The notes under the pieces: generated by a model
What the model was told of the DNA's origin: nothing
The model's database searches: none
What the model saw: only the letters and a program-made list of their open reading frames with translations
In this document: one piece after another, positions 9,801-21,210 of the stretch
How positions within the stretch are numbered: position 1 is the stretch's first letter
How the letters are laid out: each line of letters begins with the position of its first letter
Made by a program: the position numbers and the translations under genes
DNA from: Mesostigma viride
Taxonomy: Eukaryota > Streptophyta > Mesostigmatophyceae > Mesostigmatales > Mesostigmataceae
Reading direction: 5' to 3'
Length of the DNA: 55,000 nucleotides
Assembly: GCA_009746045.1 (NCBI GenBank)
Contig: RPFO01000310.1
Location: 3,166,100-3,221,099 of the forward strand

Positions 9801-10878
9801 CGTCGGCTGACACGGATTTTGTTGCGAGCACCCCACTGCAGAAGAGGGTATTGGAGGCTCGTAACGTGGAGGGTCCGCCGAAAGTCTCAGGTGGAGGGCC
9901 GGCGTTTGCCGGATTGATGCGCCCGACTGAGGTGGTCGATGTTGAGGCGCCGCCAGGGACATCGACCGCACCGTTAACATTTACGGATATCTTCGATCGA
10001 CCAAGGATGCCCTTCCACGCTCCAACGGTACATTCGGCCGGTAAATTTCATTTTCAATAAACGAGTTTAATAAGTACCTTAATATATATTTCTACATAAG
10101 TTTTTTTGCATCAGTCCATGGCTTCATTGATTTCTCACACGACCCTTCCGTATTCATGTTAATTGGCATGTGCTTACGTGCAGGGAAAGGCGAAGAAGAA
10201 ACTCCAGTTCGGTTTCCCCGTGGATCCGCGTCTGGGACTGTGTCCAGAGAGGCCGGCCGTGTTGTTGGCCAGGCCGCGGTCGGCGAACCAGTTGCACAAC
10301 CGGGGGCGGGAGGGGACGAGCTCCCACCCAACGCACCAACTCACGCACCAGCCTTACCGTGCGGTCAGCCAGAAAAAACGTACGAAGAGTTGATGGCAGA
10401 GGCGGCGGCTGCGCAGGGGCAGAAGGCAAAACGTCGGGGAGGGGGCAGGCGAGGGGCGGGGCAGGAGACGGAGGGTGCCGACGAACCTGCACAGCCGCAG
10501 AAGGGTGGTGGTCAGGGCAGAGATGCGACGGCCGAAAACCGAATCAGGGACGTTCGGCCGGACGTCCGGATGCGCTTTATGGATGGCGCGAAACTGAGTC
10601 GCGGAGGTTGGAGTTCGAAATGGGTAGACGACGTGTGCATAAACTGGGAGCACAAGTACCCCAAGAAGGAAGATTTTCCGCTCTTTGGCACCCTCCTGGG
10701 CAAAGAGAGGGAGAAGGTGGTGTTCAGATGGTTTGATGAAGGGCACGACCTCGGTTGGAGTAATGAGTGCGAGCAAAAGTTTCGTTTCCCTCTGAAGTTC
10801 GCTAGAGAACATGTTACTCTCCTGAAGGAAGGCGCCAGCTGGGACAACATTCCTTCATATCGACCTGGCAAGCGATGA
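3852..10878 (+). CDS. Large seven-exon gene of unknown function
   Basis: Proposed exons are 3852-4526, 4648-4704, 4832-4912, 5037-5543, 5986-7172, 7362-10040 and 10184-10878, all with GT-AG introns. The first five introns are phase 0, the last phase 1. Two single-base frame changes are needed: at the G7 run 6609-6615, and somewhere in the G-rich stretch about 9040-9200. Both act as if one base were missing. The product would be about 1,960 aa. It begins with a Pro/Ala-rich region holding KRARE and RQRGRGKG patches, has a helix-rich middle (exons 4-6), a long Asp/Glu tract (about 8850-9020), a 24-residue repeat, and an Arg/Gly-rich then Trp-rich C-terminus. I recognise no family. It could instead be several genes; the consistent phases favour one. 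Confidence 0.5.
5528..5985 (+). repeat. Threefold tandem duplication of exon end plus intron
   Basis: A ~151-bp unit beginning at the exon end (GAGGGGAATGAG) is repeated three times, at about 5531, 5682 and 5833. Each unit carries one 21-bp motif (5601, 5752, 5904). Unit 1 has donor GAG|GTAAGT, in unit 2 the GT has become CC, and unit 3 again has GAG|GTAAGT. Only unit 3 ends with a usable acceptor (CACTGCAG at 5985). Confidence 0.8.
8848..9160 (+). repeat. Asp/Glu-coding and G-rich low-complexity tract
   Basis: A purine-rich GAGGAG/GACGAG run codes for an acidic tract in exon 6, followed by a G-rich stretch open in all three forward frames. The frame change needed in exon 6 must lie in or just after this tract, where slippage or consensus error is likely. 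Confidence 0.7.
9240..9562 (+). repeat. 72-bp coding minisatellite
   Basis: The block GGAAACGCCGGCGGGCGTAT starts at 9263, 9335, 9407 and 9479, with a degenerate copy near 9551, so the period is 72 bp (24 codons). The array is open in two frames. The block is almost the reverse complement of the 21-bp motif found in the cluster's introns, closest to the copy at 87-107. Confidence 0.85.
10056..10061 (+). terminator. AATAAA inside the last intron of the large gene
   Basis: If intron 10041-10183 is not spliced, translation ends at 10060 with a TAA that overlaps this AATAAA. A shorter, alternatively polyadenylated product is therefore possible. Confidence 0.3.
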
Positions 10879-12153
10879 TGGGCGAGGACTTTGCACGAAA
10901 TCGCGTTTTGCACGTAATTGCCCACCGCAACGTGGAGAAATGCAGATGTACATAGTAGTTGGATCAGTTACCGTGACTTTGGGCAGTTTAGTAGTTGGGG
11001 TGACGTGTCCAATGTATATATGGTGGGGCGCGTCCAAGGGGGTCCACGCTGATTGAGCACTTGCATGTGTTCTTTCAACATATTCGGACATGTATGAAAT
11101 GAATAAATTGTTTGGACGATTGCAAATTGATTGATTGAAGAATGAGATACCATTAATAATTGAAAAATGTAAAACCTCATTGTACTTCAAACTTTCACAT
11201 GCATGCCCCAAATTGTGCATTTGTGCAGGTTTTAATTATGAGAAGTAGCATTTCTCTACAAATATTGAGAAATTTAGGGGCACTTGGGGTTGTTGGCCAT
11301 GTTCATTCATGATAAAATGGACTTTTTATGCTGTAAAATCATATTCCACTAGTCCAAAACGCTGCTTTCATGACGTCAAAAGTACCAGCAATGGCCCTAG
11401 GTTGGAGCAGTAGATGTTGGGGACGCCCCCCCACCCCCACCATATAACAACAACATAACAACACCACGATAAGAAATGACATCGTGGTGCAGTCGCCACC
11501 GCCATCATCAAGGAGACAACCTGCGCAGGCCAGAAATCGGGAGAATTCGGGCAATCATGTACAAGACAACAGGCTCCAGGTCAGCCAAGCGCTCGTACGT
11601 GCGAAACTTGATGACTGGGTCTGCAATCGCCATAATCCAAGTGATGCACATGTACAACCACGTCATACCTCGGAAGCTTTGGATTAGGATCATAAAAGAT
11701 TGACTCAAACAATTACCGTGCTAGCAAGATGTGGGCAAGAGAATGCATCCATGGTTGTTGTAATGGTGTAAAAAGGGTGCCAGATTTTCAAGTAAGGAAT
11801 CATGAATAACCATGCCGCACCTCATGGCCATGCATATACATGGTGGCAAAAAATTTCACATCATCCACACGGCCATGTTTGTGCCTGCACGTGTATGGTT
11901 GTGAAAATTGACAGCATTTTTATTATGCACACACCCATGTATGCATGATTGCCTATGACGTCCACGCAGGCATTAAAATTCACAAGGCCTCGCATTCGAT
12001 CGTGCTTGCAAAAAACTGTCCATCAACACAATACGCCTAGCCTGCAGCCTGCATGTAGTGCATGGTTGCACAAAACAGAACTACATGAACACAATGAATG
12101 AATGCGCAAACTTTGTGCCCACACTTGGAATTACCCCAAACTGAACAACGCGG
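10879..12153. other. Intergenic, no gene seen
   Basis: The sequence is AT-richer, with many short ATGCATG-like words. I see no convincing coding segment, structured RNA or repeat array. Confidence 0.5.
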
Positions 12154-12818
12154 TTATAATGCACATGGCCTCACATTTACTCGATCATGCGAAAACCCTT
12201 TAAGCATCAGCGCACAATGGCCATCATGGGGAACCCAGCAACGGGATTCGTGATTGGAAGGATTCTGAATCACGCACCTGTGTTCAGTCATATTTGCAAA
12301 GAACCGACATCGGGTTGACCAGAGCTGACGTCCACGGACGGACCACTCTTCGTCACTGGAATTCCCTTCATTATCCTCAGAACTTGAATCGCTGGGCTCA
12401 GAGCTTGAACCAGCTGCGACGTGTAGAAACTGCCCCGGCTTCTTGGTCGGTAAGAGAACGCCTTTCTGGGTGCGCACCAGCTTCCAAAACTTCTCAGAAT
12501 CCCCGGAATCTGAAGACCCCCCGGAATCTGTTCTTGCCAAAACGGCCTCCGCTTCATTCCCTTGCCGGTTGTGAGTCTCAGAAGCCAAGGATGCAGAAGC
12601 TGGTTGTTCTTCCTGGATCACTGTATGACCTGAAGGCGATGCCTTGGTACTTATGTCCTCATCATTTGTAGAAGACGCTAGGTCTGGGGTGGAGTTCACT
12701 TAACTCATCATCAACATCAACGCTGGGCTGGACCTTCACCGGTGTAGAGGCCCCGGAAGCTGCCTCATAAGCAGCCTCCGAATCTGCCTCTGAACCATGA
12801 TGAAGCGCTTTAATCCAT
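12154..12818 (-). pseudogene. Degenerate acidic-protein reading frame
   Basis: On the minus strand an open frame of about 180 codons (12699-12154) encodes a Ser/Glu/Asp-rich protein with a conserved-looking core FWKLVRTQKGVLLPTKKPG and WSTRCRFFANMTEHR. Immediately upstream a second frame (about 12818-12669) reads an acidic, Ala/Glu-rich stretch ending before the first starts, so the two are offset by a frameshift or an unrecognised intron. No family is recognised; a remnant of a mobile-element gene or a broken host gene is possible. Confidence 0.35.
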
Positions 12819-12995
12819 TGTTTCAAGAAGAAAAACAAGCTATATTGTACCGCTAGCTGCTCACGTAGTGCAAGTATTTATGCAGTTAACGATACTTGAT
12901 AATAAAGCCACGTCGAATTATATACAATACGTATGTGCGGTGTAGTGAAATATAGGTCTTGGTAGTGATATGTGACCACTTGTGTGTACATGTAT

Positions 12996-13806
12996 TGGCG
13001 CTCCGGCACCAGCTATTTGCCCCGCAGCCTCTTGTTCCGGCCGGGCGGCCTTGTGGTAGCTGTGGGCAGCCGCTGGATCCCACGGGGACTCACTACCTTG
13101 CCTGCATGGGGGGCCAACAGAATCAGAATTGGTATTTGTATTTGCACACTGTCCTCCTGACGGTGGTGCTCGCCATGATTCGGTCGGTTTTCCCCCACGC
13201 GAACATCCGGTCCGAGGATGCGGATGGCGCTGCCTTCTATTCCCCCAACCACCGGCCTGACATCGTGGTGCTGGACTTTGAGGGGGGTGGCCGGCATCTG
13301 CTTATTGACGTTTCGGTGGCGCGGCCCTTGGCTCTTAGCCACGTGGCTGGGGCCTCCCTCACGGCAGGTTACACGGCGGACCGGGCGGAGCGGGCCAAGC
13401 TCCTGGCCTACGGCGACGTCGGGCACCATCGTGTGGTGCCCTTTGTCCTGGAGGAGTTTGGGGCCATGGGGCCCCTGACCTCCGCCTTCTTCAAGGAGTG
13501 TTGCCGGCTCCGGGAGGACCGGCTGGACCTGGAGGGCCAGCGGGCCCCATGGTCGGCGCGGACCTGGACGTCATATTGGCGTCAGCGCTTGTCGGTGGCG
13601 CTGACTCGGGCCATGGCTGACATCATGCTCCGCCGTACGCGGGCTGATTTTGCGGTGCAGAAGGGCTATTAGGTTCCTCCGTTAGGCGTTTCCATTGGTC
13701 TTATCGTAGTATAGAGCTTTGACATGGCTCTGTATATAGGTTTATAGCTGGGCGTTTGCTTTGGTTTGAGTGATTTCACTCTGCTGTAAGTAATTATATT
13801 TTTAAT
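12996..13806 (+). mobile_element. 5'-truncated copy of the RLE-type non-LTR retrotransposon
   Basis: From 12996 the sequence matches 32620 onward of the long retrotransposon, with no indel through the stop codon (13672 versus 33296) and only a few substitutions. The 3' untranslated end is shared up to TTTTTAAT. Only the CCHC finger and the endonuclease domain remain. Such 5' truncation with an intact 3' end is the usual product of target-primed reverse transcription. I found no convincing target-site duplication. Confidence 0.9.
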
Positions 13807-13854
13807 GTATATGTACACAGTACAGTACACCGCCTCACGGGTACTTGGGCTGTT

Positions 13855-14330
13855 CCCACACCACGTGGAAGTGGGACGTTTGCGTACTACGTAGCCGTGA
13901 AAGTGGGACGGTTCGCGTACCACTTAGCCGTGAAAGTGGGACGGTTCGCGTACCACGTAGCCGTGGAAGTGGGCTGTATGCGCCTGTGGGACGGTCTCAA
14001 CCACAATCTGAGTACGTGGAACAGGTGCCCCACCTTGCCGCGTAGGTGGGACAGTCCCATCCAAAATCCGAGTACGTGGAACATGTGGCCCACCTTGCTG
14101 CGTATGTGGAACAGTCCCATCCAAAATCTGAGTACGAGGAACAGGTGCCCCACCTTGCTGCGTAGGTGGAACAGTCCCATCCAAAATCTGAGTACGTGGA
14201 ACAGGTGCCCCACCTTGCTGCGTTGAGTTGCTGCGTTGGTGGGACTGGCTCTTCCAAAATCTGAGTACGTGGAACAGGTGGCCCACCTTGCTGTGTTGGT
14301 CGGTGGGCTGTCGCATCCACAATAACTGTA
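13855..14330. repeat. 33-bp and 60-bp minisatellites with GTGGGAC core
   Basis: About 13855-13980 holds three to four 33-bp units (CCGTGAAAGTGGGACGGTTC...). About 13981-14330 holds 60-bp units starting at 14011, 14071, 14131 and 14191, with a further copy at 14263, each beginning AGTACGTGGAACAGGTGCCC. They lie just after the retrotransposon fragment. Confidence 0.85.
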
Positions 14331-14573
14331 CATCAGTACACGTGGCACTGTAGGCGCCCCACCTTATTATGAATTCCCCTTCTGCCGGCGTAATTAACAT
14401 GGTATACTGTAAGGAGGTGAGAGAGGCACACGCTGGCTACGTACAGTACGTTGGCACGTGACTTTTGTTAGAGAGTGCTAGTCAGCTGCATCAGTTAATG
14501 ATCAATTAACTAATTATTGAACACGTGACTGCATCCGTGGTCTGAGGTCTCTAACTATATACGGTGAGCCGCT

Positions 14574-14729
14574 ATGGCGAGCGGGTCAGGCGAGCCGGAG
14601 TGCAGTCCATCATCCGCAGGGCCAGCTGTCGGCGGCTCGCGTGATGCCCGGCCCCCGCAGGTCTGGACCTGCAAGCTTTCTTGTGCTGCATGTCACCGAG
14701 GACGAGGGAAAAGCAACTACGACAGCTAG
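14574..14729 (+). CDS. Possible 51-aa reading frame
   Basis: A short ATG frame encodes a Ser/Gly/Pro-rich start and CKLSCAAC near the end. Support is weak; it lies just upstream of the transposase-like exon and may be leader sequence of that gene. Confidence 0.15.
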   Translation: MASGSGEPECSPSSAGPAVGGSRDARPPQVWTCKLSCAACHRGRGKSNYDS

Positions 14730-14827
14730 GCAGGGCTAACCACGGCATCAGAAGCGGGGCTGGTTAACTCCGACAAACCAGCTGACAAGGGCGAAAAAGT
14801 AAGCCGTGCGCCGCGAGATGAAATTAC

Positions 14828-15804
14828 ATGTTCAGGGATATGCGCACCAAGCGGAAGATTCTGGACGCCTTTCACGAGAGCGGATTGTCGCAGCGCCAAT
14901 TCTGCAAAACTAGCGACCCCCCCATCCCGATTTCAACCTTCAACCGCATGCTCACAGAGGAGGCGGCCATCAAGGCTGCAGCAGACAACCCCAAGCTAGC
15001 GGGGAAGAAGTGCCCAAGTCGTGTCAGAAACCCGACTACGGCCAAGTTTCCCTTGGTGGAGAAAGAGGTGGCCACTGAGATTCGCGAGTATCGGAGCAAG
15101 GGGTACATGGTCAACCGCGCGCTTGTGCGCGTAAGTTTATTTCCATCATAATTGTCGGTATTTTTCCTGCTGCATTTTGTACATGTCGCACTAGTTTGCT
15201 GAGTTTCGATTGTTTCATGAGTATGCATGCAGCCCGGCCCCGTGAGAATTTGACGTGGAAGAGCCAAAAGTATGTAATGGTCTTCTTCGTTGCATGCAGC
15301 CAAATGATGCAGCGTAACCACCCAGCAACGGGTGATCATGAATGATGTAAGGGTTGGAAACTAGCAGTCTTGCTTGAGCATTTCTTGGCGATATCCCAGC
15401 TGCCCCCCCTTTATTTGCAAGATATTGCTCATGATGCAAGAAGGCTGGAGCAGTGAAGGCAACCTGGGACAAGGCCGGATGTGAGGCAGCTGACGTGGTG
15501 GGAAGGGGGGGGGCAGCCGACCAGGTGGGGTCAGCAGGGGTCGGCAACCCAGCCGCGGGAGCACCACCACCAACGGATCAGGCCACCCGCCCAGCCAAGA
15601 AAAAGTCCAAGCCTTCTCTCCCTCCTCTCGAGCTTCCGCCACAGCGCACTGTGGCAAAGCATGCCGAGGTGCTGACAACGGCGGACTGGGCCAAATACCA
15701 GGTTTTCACCTTGTATGGTGACGGCCTGACGTACTACGGAAACCCTGACCCACAGGACCCGTATGCAAAGAAGTATGACAACCACTGGCCGGCATGGTGG
15801 TCAA
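14828..15804 (+). CDS. Partial gene with CENP-B/pogo-like DNA-binding region
   Basis: Exon 1 (14828-15130, 101 codons) ends at CGC|GTAAGT; exon 2 (15441-15804) follows GATGCAAG and is in frame, ending at a GTAAGT donor. Exon 1 starts with a helix-turn-helix-like segment (KRKILDAFHESGLSQRQFC, then STFNRML) followed by LVEKEVATEIREYRSKGY. This order resembles the N-terminal part of pogo/Tigger transposases and CENP-B-like proteins, where a second helix-turn-helix follows. Exon 2 is Ala/Gly/Pro-rich then YGDGLTYYGNPDPQDP, which I do not recognise. No catalytic DDE domain was found downstream. It is either a domesticated or decayed transposase fragment or a host gene with unplaced 3' exons. Confidence 0.4.
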
Positions 15805-15944
15805 GTAAGTATCGTTGCATGGGTTGGCTCCAAGATATACTGGACCATTTATGTGACAAGAATGTACACTCTGTATGTAACTCTGCAAACCCATCACATC
15901 AATCCAAAAACGCGTTTTTGTTCCCTGGTAATTATTTCAAGATA

Positions 15945-16450
15945 GGCTAATAGTCAGTTTGGCCTCAAATTTGGCACCAAGGTACCTAATCAGATATCTT
16001 ATGATGCCATGTGGTCAAAAAATTTTTTGGGAGTCGGCACCATGGTAACATGGTGACATTTGCTAGCAAAAAATACCGTATTTTCAGCACTTTCTGGCAT
16101 GTATGCATATATAATGACATCAAATGAACTCAGTTGGGCCTGGAACTTTGCACATGTTCTAAACACATCCCATGCAGCATGCCCACAAAGTTTCAGGCTG
16201 GTTGGATGACAAATTGGTGACAAATGCTAGCATAAATACCCCCAAAATGCAGTTTTTCAGTGTTTTCCAAGTATTTCATCATAGGTTTGCACATATATAA
16301 GACCCAAGTGGACTCAGTTGGAGCTAGAACTTGGCACATGTTCGAAACACATCCCATGCAGCCTGCCCACAAAGCTTCAGGCTGACCAGTTGGATGACAA
16401 ATTGGTGACAGATGCTAGCATAAATACCACAGAAAAAGCAGCTTTCTATT
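15945..16450 (+). repeat. Three degenerate ~185-bp direct repeats
   Basis: The strongest pair is about 16128-16240 and 16310-16430, sharing CTCAGTTGG, GCACATGTTC, ACACATCCCATGCAGC and TGACAAATTGGTGACA in order. A weaker copy lies at about 15950-16080. No coding potential. Confidence 0.65.
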
Positions 16451-17277
<827 letters not shown>

Positions 17278-17286
17278 GTCATACAT

Positions 17287-18697
17287 ACCCTCCCTCCTCC
17301 TCCCTCCCTCCCTCCCTCCCTCCTCCCTCCCTCCCTCCTCCCTCCCTCCCTCCTCCCTCCCTCCCTCCCTCCTCCCTCCCTCCCTCCCTCCCCCCTCCCT
17401 CCTCCCTCCCTCCCTCCCTCCCTCCCTCCCCCTCCCTCCCTCCCTCCCTCCCTCCCTCCCTCCCTCCCTCCCTCCCTCCCTCCCTCCCTCCCTCCTCCCT
17501 CCCTCCCTCCCTCCCTCCTCCCTCCCTCCCTCCCTCCCTCCCTCCTCCCTCCCTCCCTCCCTCCCTCCCCCTCCCTCCCTCCCTCCTCCCTCCCTCCTCC
17601 CTCCTCCCTCCCTCCCTCCCTCCTCCCTCCTCCCTCCCTCCCTCCCTCCCTCCCTCCCTCCCCCTCCTCCCTCCCTCCCTCCCTCCCTCCCTCCCTCCCT
17701 CCCTCCCTCCCTCCCTCCTCCCTCCCTCCCTCCCTCCTCCCTCCCTCCCTCCCTCCCTCCCTCCTCCCTCCTCCCTCCCTCCCTCCCTCCCTCCCTCCCT
17801 CCCTCCCCCTCCTCCCTCCCTCCCTCCCTCCCTCCCTCCCCCTCCCCCTCCCTCCCTCCTCCCTCCTCCCTCCCTCCCTCCCTCCCTCCCTCCCTCCCTC
17901 CCTCCCTCCCTCCCTCCCTCCCTCCTCCCCCTCCCCCCTCCCTCCCTCCTCCCTCCCTCCTCCTCCCTCCCTCCCTCCCTCCCTCCCTCCCTCCCTCCTC
18001 CCTCCCTCCCTCCCTCCCTCCCTCCCTCCCTCCCTCCCTCCCTCCTCCCTCCCTCCCTCCCTCCCTCCCTCCCCCTCCCTCCCTCCCTCCCTCCCTCCTC
18101 CCTCCCTCCCTCCCTCCCTCCCTCCTCCCTCCCTCCCTCCCTCCCTCCCTCCCTCCCTCCCTCCTCCCTCCCTCCCTCCCTCCCTCCCTCCCTCCCTCCC
18201 TCCCTCCCTCCCTCCCTCCCTCCCTCCTCCCTCCCTCCCTCCCTCCTCCCTCCCTCCCTCCCTCCTCCTCCCTCCCTCCCTCCCTCCCTCCCTCCCCCTC
18301 CCTCCCCCTCCCTCCTCCTCCCTCCCTCCCTCCCTCCCTCCCTCCTCCCTCCCTCCTCCCTCCCTCCCTCCCTCCCTCCCTCCCTCCCTCCCTCCCTCCC
18401 TCCCTCCCTCCTCCCTCCCTCCCTCCCTCCCTCCCTCCCTCCTCCCTCCCTCCCTCCCTCCTCCTCCCTCCCTCCCTCCCTCCCTCCCTCCTCCCTCCCT
18501 CCTCCCTCCCTCCCTCCCTCCCTCCTCCCTCCCTCCCTCCCTCCCTCCCTCCTCCCTCCCTCCCTCCTCCCTCCTCCCTCCCTCCCTCCCTCCCTCCCCC
18601 TCCCTCCCTCCCTCCCTCCCTCCCTCCCTCCCTCCCTCCCTCCCTCCCTCCCTCCCTCCCTCCCTCCCTCCCTCCCTCCCTCCCCCCCTCCCTCATT
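17287..18697 (+). repeat. 1.4-kb polypyrimidine (CCCT/CCT)n tract
   Basis: Only C and T on the plus strand for about 1.4 kb, built of CCCT with interspersed CCT and CCCCCT units. The minus strand is GGGAGGGAGGGA, with strong potential for G-quadruplex or triplex structure. Open frames of 480-660 codons across it are repeat artefacts. Confidence 0.97.
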
Positions 18698-19795
18698 CAT
18701 ACACCCGTTCATTCATGCATGCAGCCGCTCATCATTAACACGCCTCCGTTGGGAAACTCACGGGGTATGAACTATGAAACGGGCGGTAAGAAAGGAAGAA
18801 GGAGCCGCCTCCCCAACATGCCGCCCGGCAAAGGCAGCGATGGGCCGTCCAGGAGGGAAACACTGCGCTTTGCCTTGTACGCCGGGGTGCGCAGGCGACG
18901 TGCGGGCACTGTCGCGTGTAAATTTGCCTGCCCGCCCCAGTCCTTCTCGGAACGCCTCCCCAGAGCATGCCGTCATGGTAAGAGCTCTTTTCGCCCGTCG
19001 CCGGAAGCTTAAACCACAAGAATACGCCGGTTAATGACCAGAAAATGGGGGGTTGTCGACGTTATAAACCAGTAGCTGTGGTTTTTCCCGCACCCCGAGC
19101 ACACTCCGGACGGGGCCAGCAAGCCCCGCCCGCAGGATAAACACCGGGCGATGTTGCTGCGCCCAAGCGAAGTCATATAGCTGCAAGAAAAGACGAAAAA
19201 GCGATTAAAAGCACGACATGCAGTGTTGCCCCTGTCAGCGCTCCTATAATTCTCACTTTTTCGCGGAAGGGGCGTAAAAATCGGAAACGCAAAATTAAGG
19301 GAAATCCTACGCTGGGTTTCTTTGAAATGATGTAAGGAACTGGTGGAACGTGTTCGTTTCCACCGTCAAGTAGTTTGGGCAACGAGACCTTACCTTAAAG
19401 ATGCACGGGTCTGGTCGGACGGCGAGCAAAAACTGCGCCAACTGCGTGCTTGTCCTCGTTCACACCCAATACAGCAGCGTTTCGCGAGTTTTTTTGTGAA
19501 TATTATTTTTCCCTATGACAATGCCGTTCGAACAAGCGAAATCCGGTACACAATGGCTTCGTATTCCGTGAGCAATAAATTTTCAGCTACCATAGCCTTG
19601 CACACCGAATTTCAGTCAACATTGCACGCGCGCACCGAATTTCGTCAACTTTCGCGCGGGAATTACCGGGGAACGGCCCGGCGCTGCGCCGGATTGATGT
19701 GATGCCATGTGTGACTAGGTAGCATGCAGTACATATGTCTACCGCACACATGCGACAGGTCACGTCGGCATGATCAAATGGGCCAACATATTAGT
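18698..19795. other. Intergenic, no gene seen
   Basis: Open frames on both strands are short and lack recognisable domains or splice context. Nothing supportable was found. Confidence 0.4.
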
Positions 19796-20085
19796 AGGCG
19801 TATGAGCACACACACATCACACATCACACATCGATCACACATCACCCATCACACATCGCACATCACACATCACCCATCACACATCACGCGTACATCACAC
19901 GTACATATGCACTGTCACACGCACACGCACCACAACACAGGGACGCACCCCCCCACACCCCCACACCCCCACACCCCCACCACCACCCCAACCCCCACCC
20001 CCCACCACCACCATGTACCGCCGCCGCCGCCGCCACCACCACCACCACCACAACAACCACCACCACCAACAACAACATTGTACTT
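19796..20085 (+). repeat. CACACAT / CACCCC / CCACCA low-complexity DNA
   Basis: Successive CACACATCA units, then C-rich CACCCCC and CCACCACC runs. Confidence 0.8.
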
Positions 20086-20494
20086 CGCATTTGTAATGCA
20101 TTATTATGGTGTGTGGTTGTGTGTCTTGGCACGTTTCTTATGTGCAGGTACCCTAAACAGCATGAGCAGAAGCGCACGGAAAGGGTGAAGCAAACGTTTG
20201 TGATCGCTGACTACGGAGTCGCATGGTGCCTTGTTGCGATGTAGACTTTTCCCTGTGGGCCCAACTGCCCTTCATGTTTTTAATATCTGGCCATCATGTT
20301 GTAAACGGAGCCGGTATTAGGGTTGCCGGTTGCGTCATTAATAATCGCACCCGCCTGCCGTATTTCTGGCACACCTTGAATAGGCTAGGTAGGGCTTGCC
20401 GTGACCTTTCCGGCACAGTTTATATAGCACTGAAACGAGTGCAGACAGTATAGCTGAAACTAGCGCATTATAGGTGTTACACATCCATGCCACA

Positions 20495-20745
20495 CAACTC
20501 GGTGGGACATATCCCACCAACCTGTGTTTTGTATGTGTATGAACATGTGTCCCACCTACATGTAATTGAAAATTTGCCTGTCCCACCGACCTGAATTTTG
20601 AACATGTAACTGTCCCACCACACTGAATTTTGAAAGCTACCCTGTCCCACTTACATGAATACCTGAAACATGGCTGTTCCACGTACCTGAACCTGGTGTC
20701 TCTCCTAGGTGAAAAGTGTTCCACTCGCGTCCCACCTACGTGAGC
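20495..20745. repeat. Degenerate repeats with GTCCCAC core
   Basis: About six copies of TGTCCCAC followed by TACATGAAT-like sequence, about 40-60 bp apart. The core is the reverse complement of the GTGGGAC core in the 13.9-14.3 kb arrays. Confidence 0.5.
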
Positions 20746-21210
20746 TGCCCCTGTATTATCCTTTTCAGGTGTGCACTGATTGTGCATACAACTTTGTTAT
20801 TTTGTGCTATTTGCAGACATTATTAATAACAACAGATGTACAATGCTTGTATTTGTAGGCATGCAGCGACGGCAACGGCAATATTATGTGATGATGTGTT
20901 AAATAAAGGCAAGTGGTGTTGCAAGAACACAAAAAAAACATGCCTGATTGGTCAGAATGTTGAAGAACCCCCTGAACCATGCAAAAAACAGCATTTTCAA
21001 GAGTCCCCGTATGATTTGCGTATTATACCCCGTATGGCGTATTATACACCATACCCATGGGCCCCGTATGATTGCGTATTGCGTATGGCTGTACACTGCT
21101 CGCCATCTGCATCGCCTGACCCTAAACGCACCCGCTCCGCCGACAAACCCTGGAGGGTCTTCACGCCCCTCAGAACCGCGCTTTAAGCCTGAACGGTCCT
21201 TTCAAGGTCG

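Noticed and set aside
12970-13820. Target-site duplication for the truncated retrotransposon copy
   Set aside because: The flanks share only short TGTACA/ATGTAT words, not a convincing direct repeat.
14800-15810. Full pogo-type transposon
   Set aside because: No terminal inverted repeats and no DDE domain could be found around the DNA-binding exon.
19343-19702. 119-codon open frame
   Set aside because: No domain, no splice or promoter context, mixed composition; likely chance.
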